Positions 46,143 through 54,396 of a DNA stretch of 64,000 bases are shown here, piece by piece. A model generated the notes under the pieces. That model made no database searches and was not told the DNA's origin. It worked only from the letters and a program-made list of their open reading frames with translations. The stretch is taken from NCBI GenBank assembly GCA_023425865.1, contig JAFABV010000092.1, positions 8,245 to 72,244 of the forward strand, written 5' to 3'. Both the position numbers and the translations under genes were made by a program. The stretch's first letter is position 1, and the number at the start of each line of letters is the position of its first letter. Origin of the DNA: Bacteroidota bacterium (GTDB lineage: Bacteria; Bacteroidota; Bacteroidia; Bacteroidales; Bacteroidaceae).

Positions 46143-46665
46143 ACTAAAAAAGCCACCCCCATCACCGTGTCTCGATAGGCGACCAAGCCTTTTTTCACGA
46201 CAAGGGAGTGCTAAGATTCTTTATTTTGCCTGATGGCATCAATTGGTCTTTATCGAGGATATCCTACCACTCAGCTTAAGAGGAAAAATTCAGCTCTTCC
46301 TAAGAGACGGATATCTGCCCACAAAGGTAGATATTTTTAGCCAAAATCATCCGTTTTCTGTAGTAAAAAATGGTTTGTTTGTCTACGTCATTTGACACAA
46401 GTAGGCACGTTGCAAGGTCGATTTTCACCCTATCTGACATCTTTCGATTCTGCCCCACCGCTCCGAGTGCCTCCCTGAGCTCCGCGCAGCGGTTGACCCA
46501 ACTCGTGAGGTGGTTTGCCGCCGTATGGGGCGAAGAGACTGTGGGGAGATACAAGCAGCACCAGCTCGTTCTTGTCGTAGGCGCGTGGGGTGAGCGAAGT
46601 ACCGTATTTATACATCATAACCATGCTGTTTGTTTGGGCTAAATACCATGTTTACACATTGTTTT
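46143..46665. other. 523-bp region upstream of hsdM
   Basis: It contains the hsd promoter (46322) and a leader of about 170 nt. Broken minus-strand frames at 46300-46624 (for example MVMMYKYGTSLTPRAYDKNE) are in a style suggestive of a decayed gene, but I cannot identify one. Confidence 0.4.
46322..46329 (-). promoter_or_regulatory. -7 element of the hsd operon
   Basis: The minus strand reads TACCTTTG; transcription would begin near 46315, giving a leader of about 170 nt. Confidence 0.55.
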
Positions 46666-47206
46666 TCACCTTACTATAAAGTTGTTTTTGACACGTTCAG
46701 CCAAATGGTACACGTGTATGTATTTACCCAAGTAGCGTCGCAAGGTGTCCGGGGTAATACGCAGCTTGCCAGAGCGTTCGTTCGCATCATCCGTGGTAAA
46801 CTTGTCTTCCACCTTGTCTGCCGCCTTGCTCCTCTTCGATCTCTCCCATGCTATCGAGTAGTAGACAGAAGTAGCTGGGCCAGTCTTCCTCAGCTATCTT
46901 ATCCGAAAAAGTATGATGGAAGGTAACCTCCTCCACGATAGAGTTTTGCGCAGAATGCGCAGATGCGCAGCCTTGCGCAGAAGTATCTGTAAAATAAGAA
47001 GTGTTGATTATCAATGAGTTATATGAATCGCTCTTTTTTGCGCAAGGCTGCGCATCTGCGCATTCTGCGCAAAACTCCCGTGAATGCCGCTCATGGGCCA
47101 GTGCCTTGAGGTCTATCCCGGCCTTCCCGCCCATCCAATAGAGCGTCTCAATCCGCATCTCCCTCGGCCCTTGGCGTGAAGACAGTTGCCATACTTCTTG
47201 TTGCAT
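46666..47206 (-). pseudogene. frameshifted hypothetical gene containing a large inverted repeat
   Basis: Two overlapping minus-strand frames read on as one protein. Codons from 47206 to about 46830 (MQQEVWQLSSRQGPRE.., ..DKIAEEDWPSYFCLLLDSMGEIEEEQ) continue after a one-base shift near 46830 as KAADKVEDKFTTDDANERSG..LRRYLGKYIHVYHLAERV to the TGA at 46666. The middle holds both arms of a 39-bp inverted repeat, translated as CAECADAQPCAKK and AQGCASAHSAQNS. I do not recognise the family; mobile-element helper proteins of Bacteroidetes are one possibility. Confidence 0.5.
46941..47077. repeat. perfect 39-bp inverted repeat built of TGCGCA hexamers
   Basis: The arms are 46941-46979 and 47039-47077, fully complementary over 39 bp, with a 59-nt spacer. 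Each arm contains several TGCGCA hexamers. It lies inside a broken reading frame, not between genes. Confidence 0.9.
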
Positions 47207-47427
47207 TCTCTGGCGTTATACTTTGCGCTCATTGGGCTGAGCTGGTGGAAGAATGTTCTTCTATTAACAAAACTCCAAAACTCTCACCTTTTCTCTATCT
47301 ACAGTTTGCAAGTTGTAACATGATGCGTTGAAATCGTTTCTCCCCAATCCACTCTACTCCCGAGTCTTTATATTTTAGATTTGTTTCATACTTAACACTT
47401 ATCACTTAACACTTAATGGCCTCTTGC

Positions 47428-48444
47428 TCATACGTTTTTTTTATTGATAAGATTGACCACCACCTTCACCATGGTATCTTTCTCTTCGGTGCGACTCTCG
47501 GCAATCATCAGCGTTAATGCCACGAGGGTGTTGTCTCCAATTCGCTTGGAGCCGTCAGGATTGTAGAGGATGCCGTTGTTGTTCATAAACCAAAGGAAGA
47601 GTGTGGCGGCAATACGCTTGTTGCCATCGCTGAATGAGTGGTTCTTCGTGACGAGATAGAGCAGCATGGCTGCCTTCTCCTCTATTGAGGGATAGAGTTC
47701 CACACCATCGAAGGTCTGATAAATCTGTCCGATGGAGCTTTTGAATGATTCGTCCTTCTCGTTGGCAAACCACTGGCTGGCTCCAAACTTCTCCTTCAGG
47801 CCTTGTATGGCCTCCATCGCATTGTCGTAGGTGACGTGAAACAGCTCCTGCTCGTTGGTGTCGCTCACCTCCAGGCGTTGGTAGTCGTAGTCGTCGAGGG
47901 TGTCGAGAGCTTGGGTATAGTCGGTTACCACGCTAATCAACGCTTCGCGTTCGTCGGCGTTGTCAGCCGTGTTCTCAGTCTCGTCGAACACCTTTGCATC
48001 GAGCGACTTGATGGTGCGGCCCATCACCTCCACCACGTGGCGCAGGTCATCATATCGTTGCCGGGCAAGGTCGTTCTTGATGGCATAGCCCTTGATAAGG
48101 TATTCTTTCAACACCTTGTTGGCCCATCTACGGAACTCCACGCCACGTTTTGATTTCACTCTATAGCCCACGGATGTCACCATCTCAAGATTATAGTATT
48201 CAATATCACGGGTGACCTCCCTGAGGCCCTCTTTTTGAACAGTCGCAAATTTTGCGATAGTTGCACCATCCAATTCTTCCTTGAGTGCGTTGTTGATATG
48301 CTTGCCAATGGTTTTCACATCTCTGCCGAACAACACGGCTAACTGCTGTCGGTTCAGCCACACCGTTTCATTCTCCAACCGTACATCAATGGCGGTCTGT
48401 CCGTCCTGCGTCTGGTATATTTTGATTTCGCCTGTATTATTCAT
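47428..48444 (-). CDS. RhuM-Doc fusion protein
   Basis: A 338-residue protein (344 from an upstream ATG at 48462). The N-terminal half is a RhuM-type domain (TVWLNRQQLAVLFGRDVKTIGKHINNAL..., then EYYNLEMVTSVGYRVKSKRGVEFRRWA), and the C-terminal half is a Fic/Doc domain with the motif HSFSDGNKRIAA. The HxFxDxNKR form resembles Doc, a kinase-like toxin, rather than AMP-transferring Fic. Such genes are frequently found next to type I restriction loci and may be toxins or modifiers used in defence. It has no obvious antitoxin beside it, only gene fragments. Confidence 0.88.
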   Translation of the reverse strand: MNNTGEIKIYQTQDGQTAIDVRLENETVWLNRQQLAVLFGRDVKTIGKHINNALKEELDGATIAKFATVQKEGLREVTRDIEYYNLEMVTSVGYRVKSKRGVEFRRWANKVLKEYLIKGYAIKNDLARQRYDDLRHVVEVMGRTIKSLDAKVFDETENTADNADEREALISVVTDYTQALDTLDDYDYQRLEVSDTNEQELFHVTYDNAMEAIQGLKEKFGASQWFANEKDESFKSSIGQIYQTFDGVELYPSIEEKAAMLLYLVTKNHSFSDGNKRIAATLFLWFMNNNGILYNPDGSKRIGDNTLVALTLMIAESRTEEKDTMVKVVVNLINKKNV

Positions 48445-48454
48445 ACCCTTAACA

Positions 48455-48553
48455 CTAATCACTTATTATCTTCTCCAGCAGTCCTTCGGTGCGCTTCTCG
48501 ATAGCCCGAATGTCGGCCACAGGGCGTAGCTGCACCGGCTTGTAGAAGTACAT
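48455..48553 (-). pseudogene. C-terminal fragment, possibly of a DNA methylase
   Basis: A 32-codon frame (MYFYKPVQLRPVADIRAIEK.., ending EGLLEKIISD). The ending resembles C-terminal helices of N6-adenine methylases, but the similarity is from memory only. It starts near the point where sequence similar to a helix-turn-helix gene breaks off, so both may be leftovers of an older restriction locus. Confidence 0.3.
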
Positions 48554-48604
48554 GGTGGCGCGAGCTCATCGCCAATGGGGGCAGCCTCCTCATCGACTCA
48601 CGCA

Positions 48605-48667
48605 TCACTTGTTGGTGCGCTTATGCTCTACGAGCACTACCTTGATGCGGTTGATGTCTTTTTTCAT
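48605..48667 (-). pseudogene. N-terminal fragment of an Xre-type HTH regulator
   Basis: Twenty codons (MKKDINRIKVVLVEHKRTNK, then stop) match the opening of small Xre-family regulators found with restriction systems in this phylum, which continue into WLAxxLGK. The remainder is deleted here. Confidence 0.45.
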
Positions 48668-48669
48668 AT

Positions 48670-48969
48670 TGTTTAGATACTATGAGCTACATCCGGAGAT
48701 AAAAGCCAGCACTCATTCTCCTTGACATGCGCACGATTCAGGTATTAAAATGCTTATGGTGCAAATATATTGAAATTATCTGAGACAAAGTGCATGCATC
48801 CTTTAAAATATAAGGAAATGCTTACTGTTGAAGCGCTTTCTTTGATTAAATACACTATTCTTCAACAAAACAAAACTTTTGAGGTAATTATGCGGAAAGG
48901 TTGCACTGTTGCGTATTTGCTTTTCAACCAGAAATTATTGTTGGATTCTAATCTTAATACTAAAAGATT
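48670..48969. other. 300-bp region with a minus promoter only
   Basis: Apart from the -7 element at 48762 I see no supported gene; a 67-codon plus-strand frame (48773-48973) has no family features. Confidence 0.4.
48762..48769 (-). promoter_or_regulatory. -7 element for the HTH remnant/RhuM-Doc unit
   Basis: The minus strand reads TATATTTG, 95 bp before the HTH remnant start. Confidence 0.5.
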
Positions 48970-49104
48970 ATGAGAAAATTATTATTGGCTGCTGTCATCA
49001 TTGCATCAGGCTATATGGCCGACATTGCAAGTCATGCTGATGGAACGAATGCTTACAACGTGAGTATCAAACCGCAGGACCTTTTAACCAGTATAGAAGC
49101 ATGA
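48970..49104 (+). CDS. 44-residue exported peptide or truncated protein
   Basis: A frame with a good signal peptide (MRKLLLAAVIIASGYMADIASHA, cleavage near 20-24) and a 20-residue mature part ending KPQDLLTSIEA. Two readings are possible: a short secreted peptide, or the beginning of an exported protein cut off by a rearrangement, since downstream sequence up to 49190 has no frame that continues it. Not recognised. Confidence 0.35.
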   Translation: MRKLLLAAVIIASGYMADIASHADGTNAYNVSIKPQDLLTSIEA

Positions 49105-49209
49105 AAGAGCGATTTCAAAAACTTCAAGGCCATTGTCATTGTCTGCTGTAAAATGCAGTTGCCATACTTCTTGCCAGCGCGGCTGGTAGGTGATGCGTAC
49201 CTTTATAAA

Positions 49210-49293
49210 GATGTACGATTTCAGCCCTTTTTTCTTGTTTGTTTATGCTATTCTGGTTATCTTTGTGCTGAAAGAACGTAACTCCATGAAGGG
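49210..49293 (+). repeat. 84-bp segment shared with IS256-like remnant region
   Basis: Copy of 38350-38433. Here it reads in frame with azlC as a hydrophobic stretch (MYDFSPFFLFVYAILVIFVLK) that is not part of the normal AzlC fold. Confidence 0.8.
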
Positions 49294-50011
49294 GTTGTTG
49301 ATTTCAGTTTACATCATGCACGCATTTCAAACCGCTTTTCGTCTGTCATTGCCCGTGCTGGGTGCCTATTGGTTTTTGGGCATCACCTACGGGCTGTTGG
49401 CCTCCAATATGGGCTTTAGCCTATGGACGCCGGTGTCGATGGCACTGCTGATATATAGCGGGTCGGTAGAGTTTATTGCCTTGACCATGCTCGTTGGAGC
49501 CTTTCAGCCACTGGCGGCCATGGCGATGGCACTGATGGTGGGTGCCCGACATCTGTTTTACGGCATCTCTATGCTCGACCGCTATCAGGGTTCGGGTCGG
49601 TTGAAACCGCTGCTCATCTTTTGGCTCACCGATGAGACCTTTGCCGTCAATTTCAGCAATCGGGATCTGATGCGACAGACGGGCAAACCTTTTGCCTGCT
49701 ATCTCTGGGTGTCGGCCCTCAATTATTGTTACTGGATAACGGGTGGCATCATGGGTTATGTGCTCGGGGCGTCGATGGGTGAGGCACTGTTGAAACACCT
49801 TGAGGGCCTCGACTTTGTGGTGACTGCGATGTTTGTGGCCATCTTCATGGACGATTATGTGCGCAACAAGGCCACGCGCCTGAGCTCGTGGTTGGGCATT
49901 GGTGCCGCGACGGCGTGTCTGGCGGTTTTTGGGCCGCGACAGTTTATTGTTCCTGCCATGCTCTCGATATTGGCGGCTTTATTCATCAATTACAGGAGGC
50001 ACAACCCATGA
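49286..50011 (+). CDS. azlC: AzlC-family branched-chain amino acid exporter, large subunit
   Basis: A 241-residue inner membrane protein; family similarity begins at MHAFQTAFRLSLPVLGAYWFLGITYG (ATG 49316 is an alternative start giving 231 residues). The signature MALLIYSGSVEFIALTMLVG follows, then GARHLFYGISM and about six more helices. With AzlD it forms a two-component exporter of branched-chain amino acids or analogues. The frame is open from 49190 with an extra hydrophobic stretch that comes from a repeated segment. It overlaps azlD by 4 bp. Confidence 0.88.
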   Translation: MKGLLISVYIMHAFQTAFRLSLPVLGAYWFLGITYGLLASNMGFSLWTPVSMALLIYSGSVEFIALTMLVGAFQPLAAMAMALMVGARHLFYGISMLDRYQGSGRLKPLLIFWLTDETFAVNFSNRDLMRQTGKPFACYLWVSALNYCYWITGGIMGYVLGASMGEALLKHLEGLDFVVTAMFVAIFMDDYVRNKATRLSSWLGIGAATACLAVFGPRQFIVPAMLSILAALFINYRRHNP

Positions 50012-50343
50012 CCGTCACGCAGCAAGTCATCACCATCGGCATCATGTCGGTAGCGGTCGTCCTGACCCGGGTTCTGCCGTTCGTGCTCTTTCCTGACAGG
50101 GAGCGCACGCCGCATTTCGTGCGTTACCTCGGCAAATACTTAGGGTCGGCGGTATTTGGCCTGTTGGTGGTCTACTGCCTGAAAGATGTTCATTTCCTCG
50201 GGGGGCAGCATGGCATTCCGCAGTTCATGGGCATCCTTGTTTGTGTGCTGCTGCATCTATGGCGCAAGAACCTGCTGCTTACCATTGCCGGCGGCACCTT
50301 ATTTTATATGGTCTGGATACAAAACGTAAATTTGAGTATATGA
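50008..50343 (+). CDS. azlD: AzlD small subunit of branched-chain amino acid exporter
   Basis: A 111-residue membrane protein with three or four helices and the family motif TRVLPFVLFP near 21-30. The ATG at 50008 overlaps the azlC stop (ATGA), pointing to translational coupling. Its own stop overlaps the start of the next gene in the same way. Confidence 0.88.
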   Translation: MTVTQQVITIGIMSVAVVLTRVLPFVLFPDRERTPHFVRYLGKYLGSAVFGLLVVYCLKDVHFLGGQHGIPQFMGILVCVLLHLWRKNLLLTIAGGTLFYMVWIQNVNLSI

Positions 50344-50861
50344 TTACCCATCAGCTTGTGCCCGAGGCACCTAACGATGACATACGCCATCTCTATGAGA
50401 CGGCCTTCCCCAAGGAGGAACAGATACCCTGGGATGAGCTTATGCTACTCGTGAAGTCGATGTCGCTCGACTTCACGGCATATTTTGACGAAGACGAGAT
50501 GATAGGTTTCACCATCGTCTATCCCCGCAAGTCGTTCAACTGGTTTTGGTATTTTGCCGTGCGTCCTGAGTTGCGGGGCAACGGGCGGGGACAAAAAATC
50601 CTGTCTTATCTCATAGACAAATACAAGGGGCAGACCTCTATCCTCGATATGGAGTCGCCCGACCAGGATTGTGACAACAAAGAGCAACGTGTGCGCCGCC
50701 ATGATTTCTACCTGCGCAACGGGTTCAGAGACACGGGCGTGGTGAGAACCTATGATACGGTTGCGATGACCATCATGATCATTGGCCCCGGCACGTTTAC
50801 CATGGCCGATTACGACCAGATATTGAAAGAACTGAGAGCGCATTGGGATTATAACTCCTAA
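50340..50861 (+). CDS. GNAT-family N-acetyltransferase
   Basis: A 173-residue enzyme with the acetyl-CoA binding core FAVRPELRGNGRGQKILSYL (R-x-x-G-x-G/A, about 77-96) and a final strand DFYLRNGFRDTG (about 122-133). The acceptor is unknown. Starting ATG overlaps the azlD stop, so it belongs to the azlCD operon and might act on an amino acid. Confidence 0.85.
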   Translation: MITHQLVPEAPNDDIRHLYETAFPKEEQIPWDELMLLVKSMSLDFTAYFDEDEMIGFTIVYPRKSFNWFWYFAVRPELRGNGRGQKILSYLIDKYKGQTSILDMESPDQDCDNKEQRVRRHDFYLRNGFRDTGVVRTYDTVAMTIMIIGPGTFTMADYDQILKELRAHWDYNS

Positions 50862-50870
50862 AAGTAAGAT

Positions 50871-51179
50871 ATGCCACAAGAACAATCGAATGTGAGAGAG
50901 CGGCAGCGCACTGACCTGCGTGAGCCGCGTCACTATCAGGTCGTCATTCACAATGATGACTTCACCACCATGGATTTTGTCGTGATGGTATTGAAAACTG
51001 TGTTTTACCTTAGCGGCGAGTCGGCTGAGGCCTTGATGATGCAGGTACACCGTGCAGGCAAGGCCGTGGTGGGGCGTTACACCTACGACATAGCGGTGTC
51101 TAAGGCCAAGAAAGCCACCACCATGGCGCGCGAGAACGGCTACCCGTTGCGCCTTACCGTAGAACCCGAAGAAGAATAA
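50871..51179 (+). CDS. clpS: ClpS, N-degron adaptor of ClpAP
   Basis: A 102-residue adaptor. The core has YQVVIHNDDFTTMDFVVMVL (about 24-43) with the NDD/xM residues of the N-degron pocket, and YTYDIAVSKAKKA with the later ENGYPLRLTVEPEE. It feeds proteins with N-terminal Phe, Leu, Trp or Tyr to ClpA. It is 2 bp before clpA. Confidence 0.95.
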   Translation: MPQEQSNVRERQRTDLREPRHYQVVIHNDDFTTMDFVVMVLKTVFYLSGESAEALMMQVHRAGKAVVGRYTYDIAVSKAKKATTMARENGYPLRLTVEPEEE

Positions 51180-51181
51180 CA

Positions 51182-53389
51182 ATGGCAGAAATCAAACAAA
51201 GTGAGCGCGTCAGACAGATTATGCACGACGCGATGGATTATTGCAAAAGCTACAGGCACGAATTTGTGATGCCCGAGCATCTGCTGGCGGCCCTGCTTGA
51301 GGATGTGGTATTCACGGAGGCGCTGAATGTCTATTGCTCTCCCGAGACAGTGTCGAAGCGGCTGGATGAGTTCTTGCTCGGCACCGAAACCGTACCCGAC
51401 GGGGTGGAGTACGAGCCTGAGATTTCTGAGCAGATGGGCCAAATGATAGGCTATGCGGTCAACGAAGTGGCGGCGAGCAGTGCCGCGATGATCGACACGC
51501 CGCATCTTGTAGGCGCCATGCTCAGGCTTGAGGAGTCGTGGGCTGCCTATATGCTGAAGGACGCGCTGCAAGGCAATGAGGCCGATTTCATGAGCCAACT
51601 CATCAGCCTGTATGAGGAAAATGACAGGTGGGACACCCTGGCTACCGGTGCTGACGAGACGGCATTGTGGAGGAAATGGGTGACTTGTATGAACGAGCGT
51701 TATCGGGAGTTCAACCCTCTCATTGGTCGTGAGCAGGAACTGCGGCGCACCATCCAGGTGCTCTGTCGCCGTGACAAGAACAATCCGCTGCACGTGGGAG
51801 AGCCCGGCGTGGGCAAGACGGCATTGGTGTGGGGACTGACGCGACTGATCGAAGAGGGTAAGGTGCCTGTGCGTTTGCAGGGCAGCAAGGTCTACCAGCT
51901 GGACATGGGCACGCTGTTGGCAGGAACGCAGTTTCGTGGCGACCTTGAGAATCGCGTCAAGCAGATCATGGACGGCATACAGGCCGAAAGCGATAACAAC
52001 ATCGTGTATATCGACGAGATACACACGCTCGTGGGAGCGGGAGCTACGGGCGAGGGGGCCATGGATGCCTCGAACATGCTCAAGCCCTATCTCGAAGGCG
52101 GAAGGGTAAGGTTTATCGGTTCTACCACCTATGAGGAGTTCAGTCGCCACATCACCCGCTCCAAAGGTCTGTTGCGGCGTTTCCAGCAGATAGACATTGC
52201 CGAGCCCTCGGTAGACGAGGCCATACACATCATCCGGCAACTGCAGCCGCGCTATGAGGAGTTTCATGGTGTGCGGTATGACGACGGGGCTGTGGAGTTT
52301 GCCGTGAGGGCGAGCGCCAAGCATATCAACGACCGCTTTCTGCCCGACAAGGCGCTCGACCTGATCGATGAGGCGGGGGCGGCTATGGAGATAGCTGAGG
52401 CGAAGAGCGCCATTGGCAAGAAGGAAATCGCTGAGGTGCTGTCGAAGACCTGCAAGGTGGACGCACTGTCGGAGGCCGACGATGACGACTACGCGCAGTT
52501 GGAGAACCTCGCCGACCGCATGCTGGCAAAGATTTACGGGCAAGACGAGGCCATACGGCAGGTCACGGAGGCGGTGCAGATGTCGCGGGCCGGACTGCTC
52601 GACGACAACAAACCCTTGGCTTCGCTGCTCTTCGTGGGGCCTACCGGCGTGGGCAAGACCGAGGTGGCACGGGTGCTGTCACAGGAACTTGGCATTCCGC
52701 TTGTGCGCTTTGACATGAGCGAGTACACCGAGAAGCACACGGTGGCCAAACTCATCGGGTCTCCGGCGGGGTATGTGGGCTACGAAGACGGCGGACTGCT
52801 GACCGATGCCATCCGCAAGTCGCCCAACTGTGTGCTGCTGCTCGACGAGATCGAGAAGGCGCATCAAGACATCTACAACATCCTGCTTCAGGTGATGGAC
52901 TACGCCCGCCTTACCGACAACAAGGGGCGTCATGCCGATTTCCGCAACGTGGTGCTCATCATGACCTCGAATGCCGGGGCACAGTATGCCTCGCAGGGCA
53001 GTGTGGGCTTCAACGGCGGCGTGAGCCGTGGCGATGCCATGATGCGCCAGGTGAAGAAGACTTTTAAGCCCGAGTTCATCAACCGACTCTCCGGAACAGT
53101 GGTCTTCCATGACATGGACAAGACCATGGCAACGCTCATTCTCAGAAAGAAACTGCGTGAACTGGACGAGAAACTTGCGGCCAAGCAGGTGCGGATGCAG
53201 CTCAGTGACGAGGCGTTCGACCTGTTGCTCAAAGAGGGCTTCACCGCCGAATATGGCGCGCGCGAGATGGACCGCGTCATCGCCTCCCGCCTCAAGCCCA
53301 TGCTTATGCGCGAGATTTTATTCGGCAGACTGAAACAAGGTGGTAACATTCAAATCGTATGCGAAGATGGCCGTCTATCGATTGGATGA
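51182..53389 (+). CDS. clpA: ClpA, AAA+ unfoldase of ClpAP
   Basis: A 735-residue unfoldase. The N domain (1-150) binds ClpS; two AAA+ modules follow with Walker A GEPGVGKTALV (about 207-217) and GPTGVGKTEVA (about 486-496), Walker B IVYIDEIHTL and VLLLDEIEKA, and the C-terminal D2 small domain. No ClpB-type middle coiled coil is present. Length is close to E. coli ClpA (758). clpP is not in the window. Confidence 0.95.
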   Translation: MAEIKQSERVRQIMHDAMDYCKSYRHEFVMPEHLLAALLEDVVFTEALNVYCSPETVSKRLDEFLLGTETVPDGVEYEPEISEQMGQMIGYAVNEVAASSAAMIDTPHLVGAMLRLEESWAAYMLKDALQGNEADFMSQLISLYEENDRWDTLATGADETALWRKWVTCMNERYREFNPLIGREQELRRTIQVLCRRDKNNPLHVGEPGVGKTALVWGLTRLIEEGKVPVRLQGSKVYQLDMGTLLAGTQFRGDLENRVKQIMDGIQAESDNNIVYIDEIHTLVGAGATGEGAMDASNMLKPYLEGGRVRFIGSTTYEEFSRHITRSKGLLRRFQQIDIAEPSVDEAIHIIRQLQPRYEEFHGVRYDDGAVEFAVRASAKHINDRFLPDKALDLIDEAGAAMEIAEAKSAIGKKEIAEVLSKTCKVDALSEADDDDYAQLENLADRMLAKIYGQDEAIRQVTEAVQMSRAGLLDDNKPLASLLFVGPTGVGKTEVARVLSQELGIPLVRFDMSEYTEKHTVAKLIGSPAGYVGYEDGGLLTDAIRKSPNCVLLLDEIEKAHQDIYNILLQVMDYARLTDNKGRHADFRNVVLIMTSNAGAQYASQGSVGFNGGVSRGDAMMRQVKKTFKPEFINRLSGTVVFHDMDKTMATLILRKKLRELDEKLAAKQVRMQLSDEAFDLLLKEGFTAEYGAREMDRVIASRLKPMLMREILFGRLKQGGNIQIVCEDGRLSIG

Positions 53390-54041
53390 TGAACTCTGGT
53401 TTCCCGACCCACACTATGGCGAAGCCGACGGACTGGTGGCGGTGGGCGGTGACTTGTCTGTCGACCGCCTGTTGCTGGCTTACAGCAACGGCTTCTTCCC
53501 CTGGTTTGCTTATCGCTACAGAGAAGAGCCGTATTGGTATTGCCCCTTAGACCGTTTTGTGATCTTTCCCCATGACATTCACGTGAGCCACTCAATGAGA
53601 CAGCTTATGCGGCGAAACCTGTATGAAGTGACTTTCAATCAGGACTTCGAGGGTGTCATCAGGGGATGCGCGCAGGCCGATATGCGCGACGAGAAACTCG
53701 GAGCGTGGCTCGGCGAGGACATGATACGGGCTTATACCGAACTGTATCATCAAGGCTTTGCCGCCAGTGTAGAGGTGTGGGAAGCGGGTTCGGCAGCAGG
53801 CTCTCGCACGCTGGTGGGAGGCCTCTACGGCGTCAGTATCGGCACGGGATTTTTTGGCGAGAGCATGTTCTCTTTGGTGCCTAACGCCTCTAAGCTGGCC
53901 CTGATACACCTTGCCCAGTTGCTTGCGCGGCATGGTGGCAAGCTCATCGACTGCCAGTTTGAGACGCCCCACCTCAAAAGCATGGGTGGACGCCATATCA
54001 CCTATGAGCAGTATATGGAGATACTTGGCGGCGACGAGTGA
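53367..54041 (+). CDS. aat: leucyl/phenylalanyl-tRNA-protein transferase
   Basis: A 224-residue enzyme that adds Leu or Phe to N-terminal Arg/Lys, making substrates for ClpS-ClpAP. Typical motifs: FPDPHYGEADGLVAVGGDLS, YSNGFFPWF, WYCPLDR, GGLYGVSIGTGFFGESMFS, and the final HLKSMGGRHITYEQY. The ATG at 53367 overlaps clpA by 23 bp; the frame is open from a GTG at 53340. clpS-clpA-aat together form a complete N-end-rule cassette. Confidence 0.95.
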   Translation: MAVYRLDDELWFPDPHYGEADGLVAVGGDLSVDRLLLAYSNGFFPWFAYRYREEPYWYCPLDRFVIFPHDIHVSHSMRQLMRRNLYEVTFNQDFEGVIRGCAQADMRDEKLGAWLGEDMIRAYTELYHQGFAASVEVWEAGSAAGSRTLVGGLYGVSIGTGFFGESMFSLVPNASKLALIHLAQLLARHGGKLIDCQFETPHLKSMGGRHITYEQYMEILGGDE

Positions 54042-54096
54042 CAGATACGCGAGTTCGGGAAAAGATGAGCAGGCAAACAGCGACCCTCGGGTGAGC

Positions 54097-54192
54097 ATGG
54101 GCTTAGTCGTGGTAAATGGGGCGGTTATGAGCCCCCAAGCTGCCGTTTCAACTGCCCTCCGCGCCTATGGCAAGGACGGGCGGGCTAAATGA
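54097..54192 (+). CDS. 31-codon frame inside truncated element
   Basis: Peptide beginning MGLVVVNGAVMSPQAAVS and ending GRAK; 25 of 31 residues match the frame at 18252-18347, with no indels between copies. Coding status is uncertain. Confidence 0.25.
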   Translation: MGLVVVNGAVMSPQAAVSTALRAYGKDGRAK

Positions 54193-54203
54193 GAAGCCCC
54201 ATG

Positions 54204-54303
54204 CCATCGGATGATTCTATATAGAATGATGCTATGGTTTCATATAGAACCATCGGATGGTTTCATATAGAATCATCGGATGGTTTTATATAGAATTATC
54301 GGG
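54204..54303. repeat. 24-bp hairpin repeat cluster
   Basis: Four units of the CCATCGGATGRTTYTATATAGAAT pattern. CCGATGGTT and AACCATCGG arms are complementary over 9 bp across an 8-nt gap, so hairpins form within the array. Confidence 0.8.
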
Positions 54304-54396
54304 CTGTAGGGTGCGAACGGTTGGGCGTAGGCATGGAGATGGGGCGACGTGCGGGGCGCCTTATGTATGACAATAACTCTTATACCTTTTTATATT

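Larger units (their letters stand above)
54048..54352. mobile_element. truncated copy of the MITE-like element
   Basis: It begins with the same TIR (CGCGAGTTCGGGAAAAGATG..) and keeps the 31-codon frame (54097-54192) and the 24-bp repeats. Compared with the copy at 17880-18598 (opposite orientation) it lacks about 200 bp after the first 50 bp and the whole far end from GGGGCGACGTG on. It starts 6 bp after aat and ends just before the thioesterase gene. Confidence 0.75.

Noticed and set aside
46430..46624. 64-codon minus-strand frame upstream of hsdM
   Set aside because: Changes frame and loses meaning after about 45 codons; possibly a decayed gene but no family could be named.
48773..48973. 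67-codon plus-strand frame before the 44-residue peptide
   Set aside because: No family features, no promoter match, and composition like intergenic DNA.
51140..52543. 467-codon minus-strand frame opposite clpA
   Set aside because: Antisense shadow of clpA, which has both Walker A and B motifs in the plus frame.
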